This document shows, one piece after another, positions 50,550-59,640 of a DNA stretch of 64,000 nucleotides. The notes beneath the pieces were generated by a model. It did not search any database. It saw only the letters and a list, made by a program, of their open reading frames with translations, and was not told where the DNA came from. A program made the position numbers and the translations under genes. Origin of the DNA: Streptomyces viridochromogenes (GTDB lineage Bacteria > Actinomycetota > Actinomycetes > Streptomycetales > Streptomycetaceae); contig NZ_LGUR01000061.1 of the NCBI RefSeq assembly GCF_001270495.1, positions 68,941 to 132,940 on the forward strand. Reading direction: 5' to 3'. Positions within the stretch are counted from its first letter, which is position 1. Every line of letters begins with the position of its first letter.

Positions 50550-51896
50550 CTATTTCACCCCTTCCTGCCCTGATGTCAGGTAACCTCTCGCGAATCGCAT
50601 GGGGGAATTCAGTGGCTCTGCATCCTCCACGGCCACCCCGACCACTAGAGCCTCAATTGCCAGCAAAATGCGCCGGATGGGAAACTCCGGGAAGTACGCG
50701 TCGTGAACAGCGATCGAGAGTGTTTGGCTGCCTTCACCCCAGAGGGTGAACGAAAGAAAACGAGCTCCGCCTTGAGGCACCCGTTCGCGCAGCTCTACCT
50801 TCGTCTGCCTCGCGAGATCGTGAATTTTTTCTATTGCTCCGCGATACGCATCCCCTTCTGTGGAATTTCTCATGTCATTGAATGAGAAGTCGAAAGCTCT
50901 CTTGTACTCACTGCCTTCGTCGAGGTCTGTGCGCATGAGTTGAAGAGCCTGCTCATCGTAGCGACTGAATCTGTAACCCTTGGCACTTGCTTTCCAAGCA
51001 TCATTAACTATTGCCTCGAAAGGCATGTTGAGCGATTCCAGTACCCCGGGGGCAAACTGCACAAGCTCCCCGACGAACGAACGCTCTTCCAGGTTCAAGC
51101 GATTGGAGGCCGGCAACAGGAAGGAGGACTTGTCCCGCCCGATGAGTGCGCCGGCAACCACTGAAATAGCGGCTAGGTAGACAGCGGATGTACTCATTGC
51201 ATACTTCTTCGAGATGACTGAAACAGCAGCCCCGAGTGCGTAAGAATCCATTAAGGCTGAGCGACTACTGTCCTGCGGAAGCCTTTCCAGAACTGACTTC
51301 CAGTATTCGAGGGCGCGAGCATTCCTTTCTTGCCACTTCGCCGACTGCTCCAGCTGCGCCCGGTCCACCGGCTGCATCAGAGGCTCTGATGGCCGGTCGT
51401 ACTGCCCGGAAAAGTGATTATCGAGCGCCTCTCCCAGTGCCCTGCGACCATGACCATCAACGGCAAGGTGGGAAACCAGGCAAATAAGGTGCTTTGGAAC
51501 TTCGGCGCAAGTCACTATGGCGAACAAGGCCCCGAACTCGGTCGTGATATCAAAGCGTTCTCCCTTGAGGTGGTGTATTGCACTTTGAATATCAGCTTCT
51601 ACGGTAGATCCCTCGGTCGGAATTATGGAGATCTCCACCGATCCGACCTTTTCCACCTTCTGGTAAGGATCGCCATCGGCACCCAGCGGAAATACCGTTC
51701 GCAGGGTCTCAAACTCCTCGAATGCCCATTTGGCAGCGTTACCGACTTCACGGAGACTTTTCCCTGGTGGAACAGGTTGGACATGCACGAACGTCCGGTA
51801 CTTGAGGCGAGAGCCTCGCCAAGTCCTCCGCTGCGCCCACGTTAGGGGTGCGATCGCCTCGCGCTCACCTTCGAAGCGAATCGTCATTTTGTCCAT
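50550..51896 (-). CDS. Free-standing condensation-domain-like acyltransferase
   Basis: The 448-residue protein matches the NRPS condensation/PapA fold: LTWAQRRTWRGSR, EFETLRTVFP, FDITTEFGALFAIVTC, and the active-site motif appearing as SHLAVDG (residues 142-148). The catalytic second His (143) and Asp-Gly are kept while the first His is Ser. DFSFNDMRNS and EFPIRRILLAIEAL lie near the end. It would join a carrier-bound acyl group to an amine or alcohol. ATG 51896 has AAGGGG 6 bases upstream. Its codon use is visibly less GC-rich than its neighbours, suggesting different ancestry. Confidence 0.78.
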   Translation of the reverse strand: MDKMTIRFEGEREAIAPLTWAQRRTWRGSRLKYRTFVHVQPVPPGKSLREVGNAAKWAFEEFETLRTVFPLGADGDPYQKVEKVGSVEISIIPTEGSTVEADIQSAIHHLKGERFDITTEFGALFAIVTCAEVPKHLICLVSHLAVDGHGRRALGEALDNHFSGQYDRPSEPLMQPVDRAQLEQSAKWQERNARALEYWKSVLERLPQDSSRSALMDSYALGAAVSVISKKYAMSTSAVYLAAISVVAGALIGRDKSSFLLPASNRLNLEERSFVGELVQFAPGVLESLNMPFEAIVNDAWKASAKGYRFSRYDEQALQLMRTDLDEGSEYKRAFDFSFNDMRNSTEGDAYRGAIEKIHDLARQTKVELRERVPQGGARFLSFTLWGEGSQTLSIAVHDAYFPEFPIRRILLAIEALVVGVAVEDAEPLNSPMRFARGYLTSGQEGVK

Positions 51897-52569
51897 TTTG
51901 GCCCCTTCTTGGTTTCCTGCCCCACTGCTACGACAAAGCCGCATGCATCCGAGAGGGGTCATTGGGTCCATATCGAGACTCGAGAAGTCCGCAGCCTCCG
52001 GTTAATCCTTCCAGTTTCTGCAACTTCCGAAGCACCCCTTCGATTGCAGAATTGATGGCCCGTGATATCTAATCCGACCAGAAAGCGCTTGTCAACGCCA
52101 TTCACACAGCGAGAGTTTCTCAATTTTTGGTAAAATCCGAACCCCGCGAGTTTGCCGCGCCCCAGGTGAAACCCTGGGGCTACAAATCAGTAGCTGTCAT
52201 CTTTTCGACCTTTTGGTCCGACTTCGCTACTTTCGGAGGCCAACCGTGCGGCACGCACCCACCTGACGAGACTTAACGTAACGACGTGCGCACAGATTTT
52301 TACTAGGGGTCAAGAGAAAGGGCTTGCTTAACTCGCGAAGGCCCTCTTAACCTCGGCAGACGATGACCGGAACCAGTCCCCCCACACACATCGCCGCCAA
52401 CTGCTCATGCAACCGGACTGACTTCACGGGGAGCCAAAGGGCCGGGGGAGGTGGCGTACGCGTATGACTGCTTCTTAGACCTGCGCCTCCCGGGTAGCGC
52501 CTTCCGCTCTGAACGCACATCCGCCTCGTGCCGACAGGCCAGATTGACGAAGCGGTTTATTGAACGAGG
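51897..52569. other. AT-richer divergent control region
   Basis: About 670 bases between the condensation gene and the NB-ARC regulator carry no supported gene. They are AT-richer than the surroundings. A hairpin (GCCCCAGG, TGAAAC loop, CCTGGGGC) is at 52159-52180. Promoters for both divergent transcripts must lie here. Confidence 0.6.
52159..52180. promoter_or_regulatory. 8-bp inverted repeat in the divergent region
   Basis: GCCCCAGG (52159-52166) and CCTGGGGC (52173-52180) flank a 6-base loop, about 390 bp before the NB-ARC regulator. It may be an operator or transcript hairpin; nothing more can be said. Confidence 0.4.
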
Positions 52570-53823
52570 ATGTATTCCTTGCTGAATGAGATGCTGTTAA
52601 ATCTGCGCCAACGCAACGGTTGGACGCAAGAGGAACTCTCGGAGCTTTCCGGCGTCAGTGTACGCACCATCAGAAACCTGGAAACCGGAAAGGTGAGTCA
52701 TCCGCGCCGGGCCTCCCTGCGCCTCCTGTCTTCGGTCCTCGACCCGGAGGGCAGACAGGCATTCCTGATGAAGCAACTAACGCATGCCGGATTGGCAGCA
52801 CCCTGGAACGGTACGAAATCCCCACAGAACGCACTCGTGGGCCGGGACGAGGACCTGCGGTTCCTTTCCGGGGTGATCCGTGAGCGGCGCTTGGTCGTCC
52901 TCGTGGGACCGGGTGGAGTGGGAAAGACCAGGCTGGCCATGGCGCTGGCCGAGTCCGCGACGGACGGGCCGGTCAATGGCGTGTCGGTGATCGACCTGGG
53001 TTCCTTACCCGCCGAGGGCGACGAGCCGCGGCAGAGCTACGAACGGGTCTCGGCCGCGGTCACGAAGGAGCGTCTGCACCCCTCCCACCTGGTTGTTCTC
53101 GACAACGCCGAGCACCTTGCCCCATCGGTCACCCGGCTGAGCCGGCGCCTCCTCTCCGATCACCCCGGGCTGCGGCTGATCATCACCTCCAGACTCCGCC
53201 TCGCGATGGACGCCGCTTGCACTTGGGAGGTCACACCGCTCCGCACGGATTCTTCCTGTGCGCGAGGCGGGCTGCCGCCGGCCGTCGAGCTGGTCCTGCA
53301 GCGCACGAGGACCTCGTACCCCGGTCTGGCCGACACCATGGATCCAGCCCAGGTGCAAAGGCTGTGCCAGCTGCTCGACGGCATACCTCGTTACCTTGAG
53401 ATCGCCGCAGAGCGGCTGCGCTCGGTCTCCCTCGAAGATCTGCTGGCCCTGCTGGAGAACGACGCGAAACTGGAGGTGCTGAGGTCCGTCGACGGCTCGC
53501 TACTGCCGCACCAGCGGGACATCGTCAGAAGCGTGGAATGGAGCCTCGCACTGCTGGACCCCGCCCTTCGCTCGTTCCTCAGCCGCCTCGCATCCATCAG
53601 CGGCGAGTTCTCGTTGCAGGACATCGAGAGGTTTCCTTCTTCCGCTTCCTCTGCGCCTCCTGCCCCTTTTCCACCTCTGGACATCGTCCAAATGCTGGCA
53701 CAACTCGCCGACCACTCCTTGGTCCAAGTCGTCCGCGGTGACGTTTACCGGTACCGGGTGCTGTCCTGCGTACGGTCCGTCGTGCTGAGCGCGGCGGAGC
53801 ACGCGATCCCGGTCGACGCATAG
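52570..53823 (+). CDS. HTH-NB-ARC pathway regulator with TTA codons
   Basis: The 417-residue protein starts with an XRE-type helix-turn-helix (LRQRNGWTQEELSELSGVSVRTIRNLETGK) followed by an NB-ARC/STAND ATPase: VVLVGPGGVGKTRLA (Walker A), LVVLDNAEHLA (Walker B), LIITSRLRL, and the winged-helix LADHSLVQVV. It lacks the long TPR tail of AfsR-type proteins. Two TTA codons, at codon 10 (52597-52599) and codon 146 (53005-53007), should make it depend on the bldA Leu-tRNA, linking cluster expression to development. It is the likely right-hand regulator of the cluster. Confidence 0.87.
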   Translation: MYSLLNEMLLNLRQRNGWTQEELSELSGVSVRTIRNLETGKVSHPRRASLRLLSSVLDPEGRQAFLMKQLTHAGLAAPWNGTKSPQNALVGRDEDLRFLSGVIRERRLVVLVGPGGVGKTRLAMALAESATDGPVNGVSVIDLGSLPAEGDEPRQSYERVSAAVTKERLHPSHLVVLDNAEHLAPSVTRLSRRLLSDHPGLRLIITSRLRLAMDAACTWEVTPLRTDSSCARGGLPPAVELVLQRTRTSYPGLADTMDPAQVQRLCQLLDGIPRYLEIAAERLRSVSLEDLLALLENDAKLEVLRSVDGSLLPHQRDIVRSVEWSLALLDPALRSFLSRLASISGEFSLQDIERFPSSASSAPPAPFPPLDIVQMLAQLADHSLVQVVRGDVYRYRVLSCVRSVVLSAAEHAIPVDA

Positions 53824-54223
53824 TCCTTTGCACTCGCCATACGTTCCGCATCGGACACGAGCACGTCGCGCAAGCGATGGACGCAGGCCGTGGCCACGGC
53901 GCGTGGGTCCCACTGAGCTCGACCGCCGTACCGCCATCGGCCGGCATGGAGAGCGGGACCTGGGAGACGGACCTCAGCCTCTGGCCGCGCGGGTCCGGGT
54001 CGCCCGAGAACCGCAGCGGGACCGGGCGCACGAAGTGGCCGACGGCGTCCTCGTCCACGTCGTCGCGGCCCGCGTAGCAGGAACCGGACGTAGACGAGAC
54101 CGGCTCGCGTGATCCCGAGCAGGGCCATGACCAGTTCCGGGCCGCAGTGTTCTCGACGCGGGCCGTGCGAGGGGTCTGGCTAGCACTCATGAGGATCACT
54201 TCCGGTCGGAGTAGGAAGGGGCG
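53824..54223. other. Intergenic stretch without a supported gene
   Basis: About 400 bases lie between the stops of the convergent NB-ARC regulator and the MATE gene. Open frames exist on both strands but show neither family motifs nor convincing starts. A short minus-strand stretch (AVGHFVRPVPLRFSGDPDPRG) hints at a decayed protein, not identified. Confidence 0.4.
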
Positions 54224-55576
54224 TCAGGTGGCGAGGCCGGGCTGCTCGGCGGCGAGACGCGCGCTGTGCCGGTGGAAGATGACGGCCTTGGTGACCGCTT
54301 GGAGGAGGTTCGCGCAGATCAGGGCGGCCCACAGGGCGGTGAGTCCGCCCGCGTCGGCCACCGGGACCGCGCTCAGGCACAGCAGGCCGAAGAAGACGGC
54401 TGTGGAGACCAGGCTCGGGAAGGTCCGCTTCAGCCCGAGCATGCCGAAGCCGGCGATCGCCTGGAGGGCGTCGGTGACCACGACGGCGAACACGAGCGGA
54501 AGCTGATCCTCCAGCTGCGGCCGCAGGGCGGCGTCCTCGCTGAAGAGGGGGACGATCCAGTGGCCGAAGACCACGAGGAGGAGACCGAGGGTACCGACGC
54601 CGCACAGCGCGACGCCGCCGCCCGCGATGACACTGCGCCGGGCCCCTGCGACGTCGGCGTCGCGTGCGGCGCCCGCCACGATGGGGACGGTCGCCTGTCC
54701 GATCGCCACGGCAAGCGTGTAGATCAAGTTGACCAGCGTCTCGGACGCCCCGTGCACGGCGGCCTGTTCGGTTCCGAGCCGGGCGGCGGCGAACGTCAGC
54801 ACGCCGAGGACCACGAACTTGATGAGCACGGTTCCCGCGAGCGGGATGCCGACCCTGGCGAGCCGGAACACCCGCGGCAGGTCGGGGCGTCCGGGGCGCA
54901 GTGACTGGCCGGCCAGCACCGGAAGGCGGTGCAGGGCGAGTTGGACCCGGATGGTGGTGACGAGGCTGGCCGTCAGCATGGCGATGCCGGCTCCGTTCAG
55001 CCCCAGGGCCGGCAGGGGCCCGGTGCCCGCGATGAGCCCGATCGACAGCAGCACGGCGACGGCGGTGCCGACGAGTCCGGCCCGCATGACGAGCTTGCCC
55101 TGTCCGAGGGCGACCAGGACGGAGATCGCGGAGGCGCCCACCGACGTCGACAGTACGGCGACGGCCAACAGGTAGGGGAACACGCCGAGATGGTCGAGGG
55201 TGGACTCGGGTACGCCGGTCGCACGTCCGATGACCGACACCCCGGCGACGGCGGCGGCGCCGAGCAGGCCGACGATGAACCCCAGCCACATTCCGTTGCG
55301 GACCAGCGGGGCCATATGGTCGGGGTCGTCCTCGTGCCGGCTGACGAACGGCATGACGCCGCGCAGGGCTCCGGTGACCGTGGCGGTGGCCGGGCTGTAG
55401 ACGGCGATGGACACGGCGAACGCGGCGAGTGAGGAGGTCGCGTGTCTGCCGAGCAGGGCGGCGTCCACCAGGGCTCCGGCGGAGGACGCGACCATCGTGA
55501 GGTAGAGCGGCAGCGCGGTCGTCGCGATCCTGCTGAAGGCGTTCTGCCGCCGCTCGGTCGTGGTGGTTCCGGTCAT
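54224..55576 (-). CDS. MATE-family multidrug efflux transporter
   Basis: The 450-residue protein has about 12 hydrophobic helices in two similar halves and MATE features: ALPLYLTMVASSAGALVDAALLGRHATSSLAAFAVS, ALGLNGAGIAMLTASLV, and AVAIGQATVPIVAGAARDADV in the second half. It exports cationic drugs against Na+ or H+. ATG 55576 has AGGAAG just upstream; the 55777 frame start would add a non-homologous segment. It may serve self-resistance for the nearby cluster, but it could equally be independent. Confidence 0.87.
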   Translation of the reverse strand: MTGTTTTERRQNAFSRIATTALPLYLTMVASSAGALVDAALLGRHATSSLAAFAVSIAVYSPATATVTGALRGVMPFVSRHEDDPDHMAPLVRNGMWLGFIVGLLGAAAVAGVSVIGRATGVPESTLDHLGVFPYLLAVAVLSTSVGASAISVLVALGQGKLVMRAGLVGTAVAVLLSIGLIAGTGPLPALGLNGAGIAMLTASLVTTIRVQLALHRLPVLAGQSLRPGRPDLPRVFRLARVGIPLAGTVLIKFVVLGVLTFAAARLGTEQAAVHGASETLVNLIYTLAVAIGQATVPIVAGAARDADVAGARRSVIAGGGVALCGVGTLGLLLVVFGHWIVPLFSEDAALRPQLEDQLPLVFAVVVTDALQAIAGFGMLGLKRTFPSLVSTAVFFGLLCLSAVPVADAGGLTALWAALICANLLQAVTKAVIFHRHSARLAAEQPGLAT

Positions 55577-55838
55577 GGGTCTTCCTGTCGGTTCGGCCCG
55601 CTTGCTTTCTGTTGCGGCGCCCCCGCTTTCCGCTCCAGCGCCCGATCGTCCTCGCCAAGGGTGGTACACAGCGGGGGTGTCCGGTACGCGGCCGAGCCGC
55701 GCGAGCCGGTGCCGGGCGATGAGGGTGGCGGATGGCTCTGCCGTCATGAACTGGAAAGCGTCCGGAACGACGGACAACCCCGAACATGCGGATCCCTACC
55801 GGGAGATGAGCAGCGGAGACCCCTGTTATGGTGCGCCG

Positions 55839-56267
55839 ATGTCATCGATCAAGCAGTTCCAAGTCACCTTCGACTGCGCAGAACCTGAGCGCGTCGCTCG
55901 CTTCTGGTGCGAGGTGTTGGGGTACGTCGTAGCGCCGCCGCCGTCGGGGTTCGCCACTTGGGACGAGTTCGACAGCTCTCTGCCGCCCGAGAAACAGGGT
56001 TCGTGGTTCGCGTGCAGTGATCCCTCAGGTGTGGGGCCGCGACTGTTCTTTCAGCGCGTTCCCGAAGGGAAGGTCGTCAAGAACCGGGTGCATCTTGACG
56101 TGCGGGTCGGCACAGGGCTCGTGGGGGAAGAGCGCCTCGCCACGCTCGAAGCGGAGTGCGTACGACTGGTCGCGCTCGGCGCGGTACGTGTGCGGCTGCT
56201 GTATGACGGCAACGACTCGTGCATCGTGATGCAGGACATCGAGGGCAACGAGTTCTGTCTCGACTGA
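55839..56267 (+). CDS. VOC-superfamily (glyoxalase-like) protein
   Basis: The 142-residue protein has [50 protein letters not shown] and the closing [13 protein letters not shown], the pattern of a two-module VOC fold of the Glyoxalase_6 type. Potential metal ligands are His94-like in VHLDV and the final Glu. It may act in resistance or small-molecule conversion; no substrate is known. The ATG at 55839 is taken because the family similarity starts there. Confidence 0.83.
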   Translation: MSSIKQFQVTFDCAEPERVARFWCEVLGYVVAPPPSGFATWDEFDSSLPPEKQGSWFACSDPSGVGPRLFFQRVPEGKVVKNRVHLDVRVGTGLVGEERLATLEAECVRLVALGAVRVRLLYDGNDSCIVMQDIEGNEFCLD

Positions 56268-56286
56268 GCGTCCTGTGAGACGGCGG

Positions 56287-57048
56287 TCACCACAGCACGT
56301 GCAGGGTGGGCGGCTTACGGAAGACCAGGCCGTGGGGGATGGTGGGGTGGGCCGGGTCCAGGCGCAGGCCGGGCAGGCGGGCGAGGAACGTTGGAGGGCG
56401 ATGCGGGTCTCCCGCCTTGCGAGATGCGCGGCGATGCAGTGATGCGGGCCATGTGCGAAGGCCAGCTGGAGACGGGCGTTCTCGCGGCGGACGTCGAACC
56501 GGTCGGGGTCGATGAAGACAGCCGGGTCGCGGTTGGCGCCGGCCAGGGAGACGGTGACGCGGTCACCTCGGCGGATGGCGGCCGGGTTCGTTGGTGCCCT
56601 CCAGCCCCAGTGCTCGCGTGACGACGGCGACGGCTAGCGGACCGGCGAAGGCTCGTCGCAACTCGGCGCCGCCCGCCGGTTCCAGGCCGGTGATCAGCCG
56701 GTCGGTCTCCCGCTCGATGAACGCCGCGAAGCCGTCACGCACCGCCCGGGGCCGGAAGGGAGGGTTGAAGGGCCCACGGTGACGGGCGTGCTCGGCACCG
56801 TCCAGGGACAGCATGCTCGGTCCGACGACCTGCGCGGTCGAGAACCGGGGATCGTCGACAGTGAAGGTCGCGGCGTCGCGCATCACGTCCAGGGCGAGGT
56901 CGCGGCGGGTCACCAGCCAGCCGTCCAGCTCGGGCAGCCAGGACACGGGCTCGTGAGCACGGAGCAGCGCCAGTCGTGGGTGCGGGTCCCGCGCGAGTTC
57001 GGCGAGCGTGGTCGCGGCACCGAGCGGGAAGGAGTCGGCACCCCTCAT
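56287..57048 (-). pseudogene. Cytochrome P450 with large internal deletion and frameshift
   Basis: The N-terminal part is clear (MRGADSFPLGAATTLAELARDPHPRLALLRAHEPVSWL, WLVTRRDLALDVMRDAATFTVDDPRFS, LDGAEHARHRGPFNPPF). After [10 protein letters not shown] the frame jumps, and in another frame the C-terminal part appears ([24 protein letters not shown], then the haem-loop-like [15 protein letters not shown]). A further shift gives [19 protein letters not shown]. The I helix with the oxygen-binding Thr and the ExxR helix (about 120 residues) are missing. The gene therefore cannot make an active P450. An 8-bp tandem repeat lies right before its start. Confidence 0.85.
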
Positions 57049-57052
57049 CGCG

Positions 57053-57139
57053 AACCTCGGGACCTCGGGACCTCGGGACCTCGGGACCTCGGGACCTCGG
57101 GACCTCGGGACCTCGGGACCTCGGGACCTCGGGACCTCG
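57053..57139. repeat. 8-bp tandem repeat (GACCTCGG)n
   Basis: Nine perfect copies of GACCTCGG run from 57061 to 57132, with partial copies on both sides, giving almost 11 units. Read on the minus strand they extend the P450 pseudogene frame with the octapeptide VPRSRGPE, because three 8-bp units equal eight codons. Copy number probably changes by slippage. Confidence 0.92.
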
Positions 57140-57251
57140 ATCATGATCGAAGATGACAACCGCGGTTGGGCGTGAAAGTGGACAGGGCGTCCGAGATCAT
57201 CGACGTGATGCGCATCACTCTCCGGGCTGTTCGGGTCGGGCATGCGCGAGC

Positions 57252-57965
57252 ATGATCGGAATGGACGCTCGTTTCCTTGGCACCGCTGAGGTCGCCGAAG
57301 CCCCGCCCGTGGCCGTCGTGGTCGACGTGATGCGTGCTTTCACCGTGGCCGCCTGGGCCTTCGCCCAGGGGGCGGAGAAGATCGTTCTGGCCGAGTCGCT
57401 GGACGACGCTCTGGCGCTCAAGGTTCGCCACCCGGATTGGGTGACGCTCAAGGACGGTCCGCCCGCGCCCGGGTTCGACGCCGTCAACTCGCCTGGGCTG
57501 CTGCGGTCTGTCGACCTCGACGGACGGACCGTTGTGCAGAAGACCACGGCAGGGACGGTCGGAGCCCTCGCGGTCAAGGAGGCGGCGCTGGTGCTGTGCG
57601 CCAGCTTCGTCGTGGCGGAGGCAACGGCTCGGCTCCTGTCGGCGCGCGGGTGCGACAGTGTCACGTTCCTGGTCACCGGCGAAGACGGACAGGCCGACGA
57701 AGACCTGGCGTGTGCTCAATACATCGCCGGCAGAGCCGTCGGGGCCGGGACGGACGCCGCCGGGTTCCTCCGCCGCGCCGCCGCGTCGCGTGCCGCCGCC
57801 GAACTCGCGGCGGGTGTGCGTCGAGGAGTCCACCCTGATGACGTCGCACTCTGTCTTGAGCTCGACCGCTTCCCCTTTGCCATGGTGGCGGCCTTGGAAG
57901 GCTCGCTCATGGTCCTGCGTCCCCACGCCATGCCTGGGCTGACCGGCGACGCCTCGATGCGGTGA
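57252..57965 (+). CDS. 2-phosphosulfolactate phosphatase (ComB)-family protein
   Basis: The product of about 237 residues resembles ComB phosphatases: [59 protein letters not shown] and [22 protein letters not shown]. ComB removes phosphate from 2-phosphosulfolactate in coenzyme M synthesis. Actinomycetes carry homologues of unknown role, so the substrate is uncertain. ATG 57252 is chosen; ATG 57261 is an alternative, and the longer frame from 57153 is not supported. Confidence 0.78.
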   Translation: MIGMDARFLGTAEVAEAPPVAVVVDVMRAFTVAAWAFAQGAEKIVLAESLDDALALKVRHPDWVTLKDGPPAPGFDAVNSPGLLRSVDLDGRTVVQKTTAGTVGALAVKEAALVLCASFVVAEATARLLSARGCDSVTFLVTGEDGQADEDLACAQYIAGRAVGAGTDAAGFLRRAAASRAAAELAAGVRRGVHPDDVALCLELDRFPFAMVAALEGSLMVLRPHAMPGLTGDASMR

Positions 57966-57988
57966 GGATTCGACACCTCCACCACACA

Positions 57989-58004
57989 CGGGGGCCTTCC
58001 CCCG
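57989..58004. terminator. Short hairpin between convergent genes
   Basis: CGGGGG and CCCCCG flank a CCTT loop between the ComB-like stop and the flavin monooxygenase stop, consistent with a shared terminator. Confidence 0.5.
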
Positions 58005-58044
58005 CGGTCAAGACCGGCCCACGTTGCCAAGCCAACGCTCGTGA

Positions 58045-59520
58045 TCAATACACCTGGCGGCCCGTCGAATCCGATCGGGTCAGGCCCGCGTAGCGGTGGG
58101 CGACTCCGGCGGGCAGCAGGTATTCGGCCAGTAGGTTGCCGACGCGGCGGGACGGCAGCCCCATGTCGTGCAGGAGTTCGTCCGCGCAGTGGATGTCGTA
58201 GGGGCCGAAGTCGTAGCCGCCGGAGCCTGGCAGCACCCTTTCCTGCCAGGCCAGGCGGGCGTCGATGGCTTCCTCCATCTCCTGCTCGCTCGGGGTGGTG
58301 CGCAGCGTCGCCCGGAAATGGCGGGTCAGCCAGTGGGCGGAGAGTTCCACGCCCATGATGTTGTTGAAGACCTGCCGGAAGCCGATGAACCCCAGCCGGT
58401 CGGCGCCGGGAGGCACGATGCCCCGGTGGAGCCGCAGCCGCCCGGCCGAGTCGTGCACCGTCACTCCTGGGTCCAGGAACGGGAAGACCTTGTGGTGCCC
58501 CGTGGCGAACACGATGACGTCCGCGGCCACTTCCTCGCCGGTCGCCAGCCGCAGCCCCTGGTCGGTGTACGCCTCCAGGGCACCGACCTTGGGGGCGATC
58601 AGACCACGGCGGACGGCCCGGACGTAGCCGCGTGGCATCACTCCCGCGTGGGCCAGGTGGAAGGGGAGCGCTCGATCGGGCCGCAGTTGCTTCGGCAGCC
58701 GGTAGAAGCCGGCGGAGAACAGCATGTCGCGGGTGATGACCCACCACAGAGCTCGCTTGACCCGGTCGTCGATGCGGTCGACCGGACGGACGCAGGCCGG
58801 ATCGTGGTAGCGGGGCAGGAGTGCCTCGCCGAACCGGGTGAACAGGATCCACTTGTAGCCGACCAGACCGAACAGGAGCCGCTCGGGGACCATCCAGTTC
58901 ACCTTGCGCTGCACGAGGGTGGCCGAGGTCGCCTCGCCTGCGGCACGGGTGACCAGGTCCAACGCGGACTTGCCGCCCCCTACGACGACCACGCGCCGCC
59001 CGGCGAAGGTGCCGGCCCGCACTTCGTTGGAGTGCAGCACGGTCCCGTGGAACGCCGCTCGCCCCGGCAACTCGGGCAACCGGGCGTGGTGATGAGCCCC
59101 GCTGGCGACGACGACGTAGTCGTATCGTTCGCGCCGGACGTCCGCTGTCCCCTCCCCCGTGGGCCGGGACTCGATCCACCAGCCGGAGGCGCCCGGCCGC
59201 CCCGGCCCCTCCACCGGCCGGATGGAGACCACCTCGGTGCCGGGTCGGACGCGGTCCAGCACACCGAACGTCTCGGCGTAGTTCTCCAGGTAGCGCTGCG
59301 TGTCCACCGCGCCGGCGAAGTGCAACCGGTTGGGCAGGTCCGCGAATTCGAAGAGGCGCCGACTGGCCTGGTTGGCCAGCCCGTCGTAGCAGCCTCCTGC
59401 CGACCAGGTACCGCCGACCTGCTGGAACTTGTCGAGGACGGTGACGTCGAAGCCGTTCTCCAGCAGCACCTTGGCGCTGACGATTCCCCCGGGGCCGGCC
59501 CCGACCACACACGCTCTCAT
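58045..59520 (-). CDS. Flavin-containing monooxygenase (FMO/BVMO-like)
   Basis: The 491-residue protein has the FAD fingerprint VVGAGPGGIVSAKVLLENG at the N-terminus, GGTWSAGGCYDGL, the NADPH fingerprint VVVVGGGKSALDLV, and the late VIFATGHH motif, as in class B flavoprotein monooxygenases. It oxygenates nitrogen or sulfur centres or ketones using NADPH. It is divergent from the AfsR-like regulator, with 120 bp between, and may be controlled by it. The natural substrate is unknown. Confidence 0.87.
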   Translation of the reverse strand: MRACVVGAGPGGIVSAKVLLENGFDVTVLDKFQQVGGTWSAGGCYDGLANQASRRLFEFADLPNRLHFAGAVDTQRYLENYAETFGVLDRVRPGTEVVSIRPVEGPGRPGASGWWIESRPTGEGTADVRRERYDYVVVASGAHHHARLPELPGRAAFHGTVLHSNEVRAGTFAGRRVVVVGGGKSALDLVTRAAGEATSATLVQRKVNWMVPERLLFGLVGYKWILFTRFGEALLPRYHDPACVRPVDRIDDRVKRALWWVITRDMLFSAGFYRLPKQLRPDRALPFHLAHAGVMPRGYVRAVRRGLIAPKVGALEAYTDQGLRLATGEEVAADVIVFATGHHKVFPFLDPGVTVHDSAGRLRLHRGIVPPGADRLGFIGFRQVFNNIMGVELSAHWLTRHFRATLRTTPSEQEMEEAIDARLAWQERVLPGSGGYDFGPYDIHCADELLHDMGLPSRRVGNLLAEYLLPAGVAHRYAGLTRSDSTGRQVY

Positions 59521-59640
59521 CGGCTGTCACTCTCCTCGGAGACGGGTACGGCCGGCTCACTCATCATCCCGGCCCCAGGCGACCGCGCAAGACGGCCGTC
59601 CATCGGGTGCGTCCGGCGTTCCGCTGGCTAACCTTCACGG

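Noticed and set aside
53745..54199. Minus-strand open frames between the NB-ARC regulator and the MATE gene
   Set aside because: Arg/Pro-rich translation without a recognisable family, partly overlapping the regulator; at best a decayed gene.
57053..57139. CRISPR or coding repeat protein
   Set aside because: The unit is only 8 bp with no spacers, and the coding frame across it leads only into a pseudogene.
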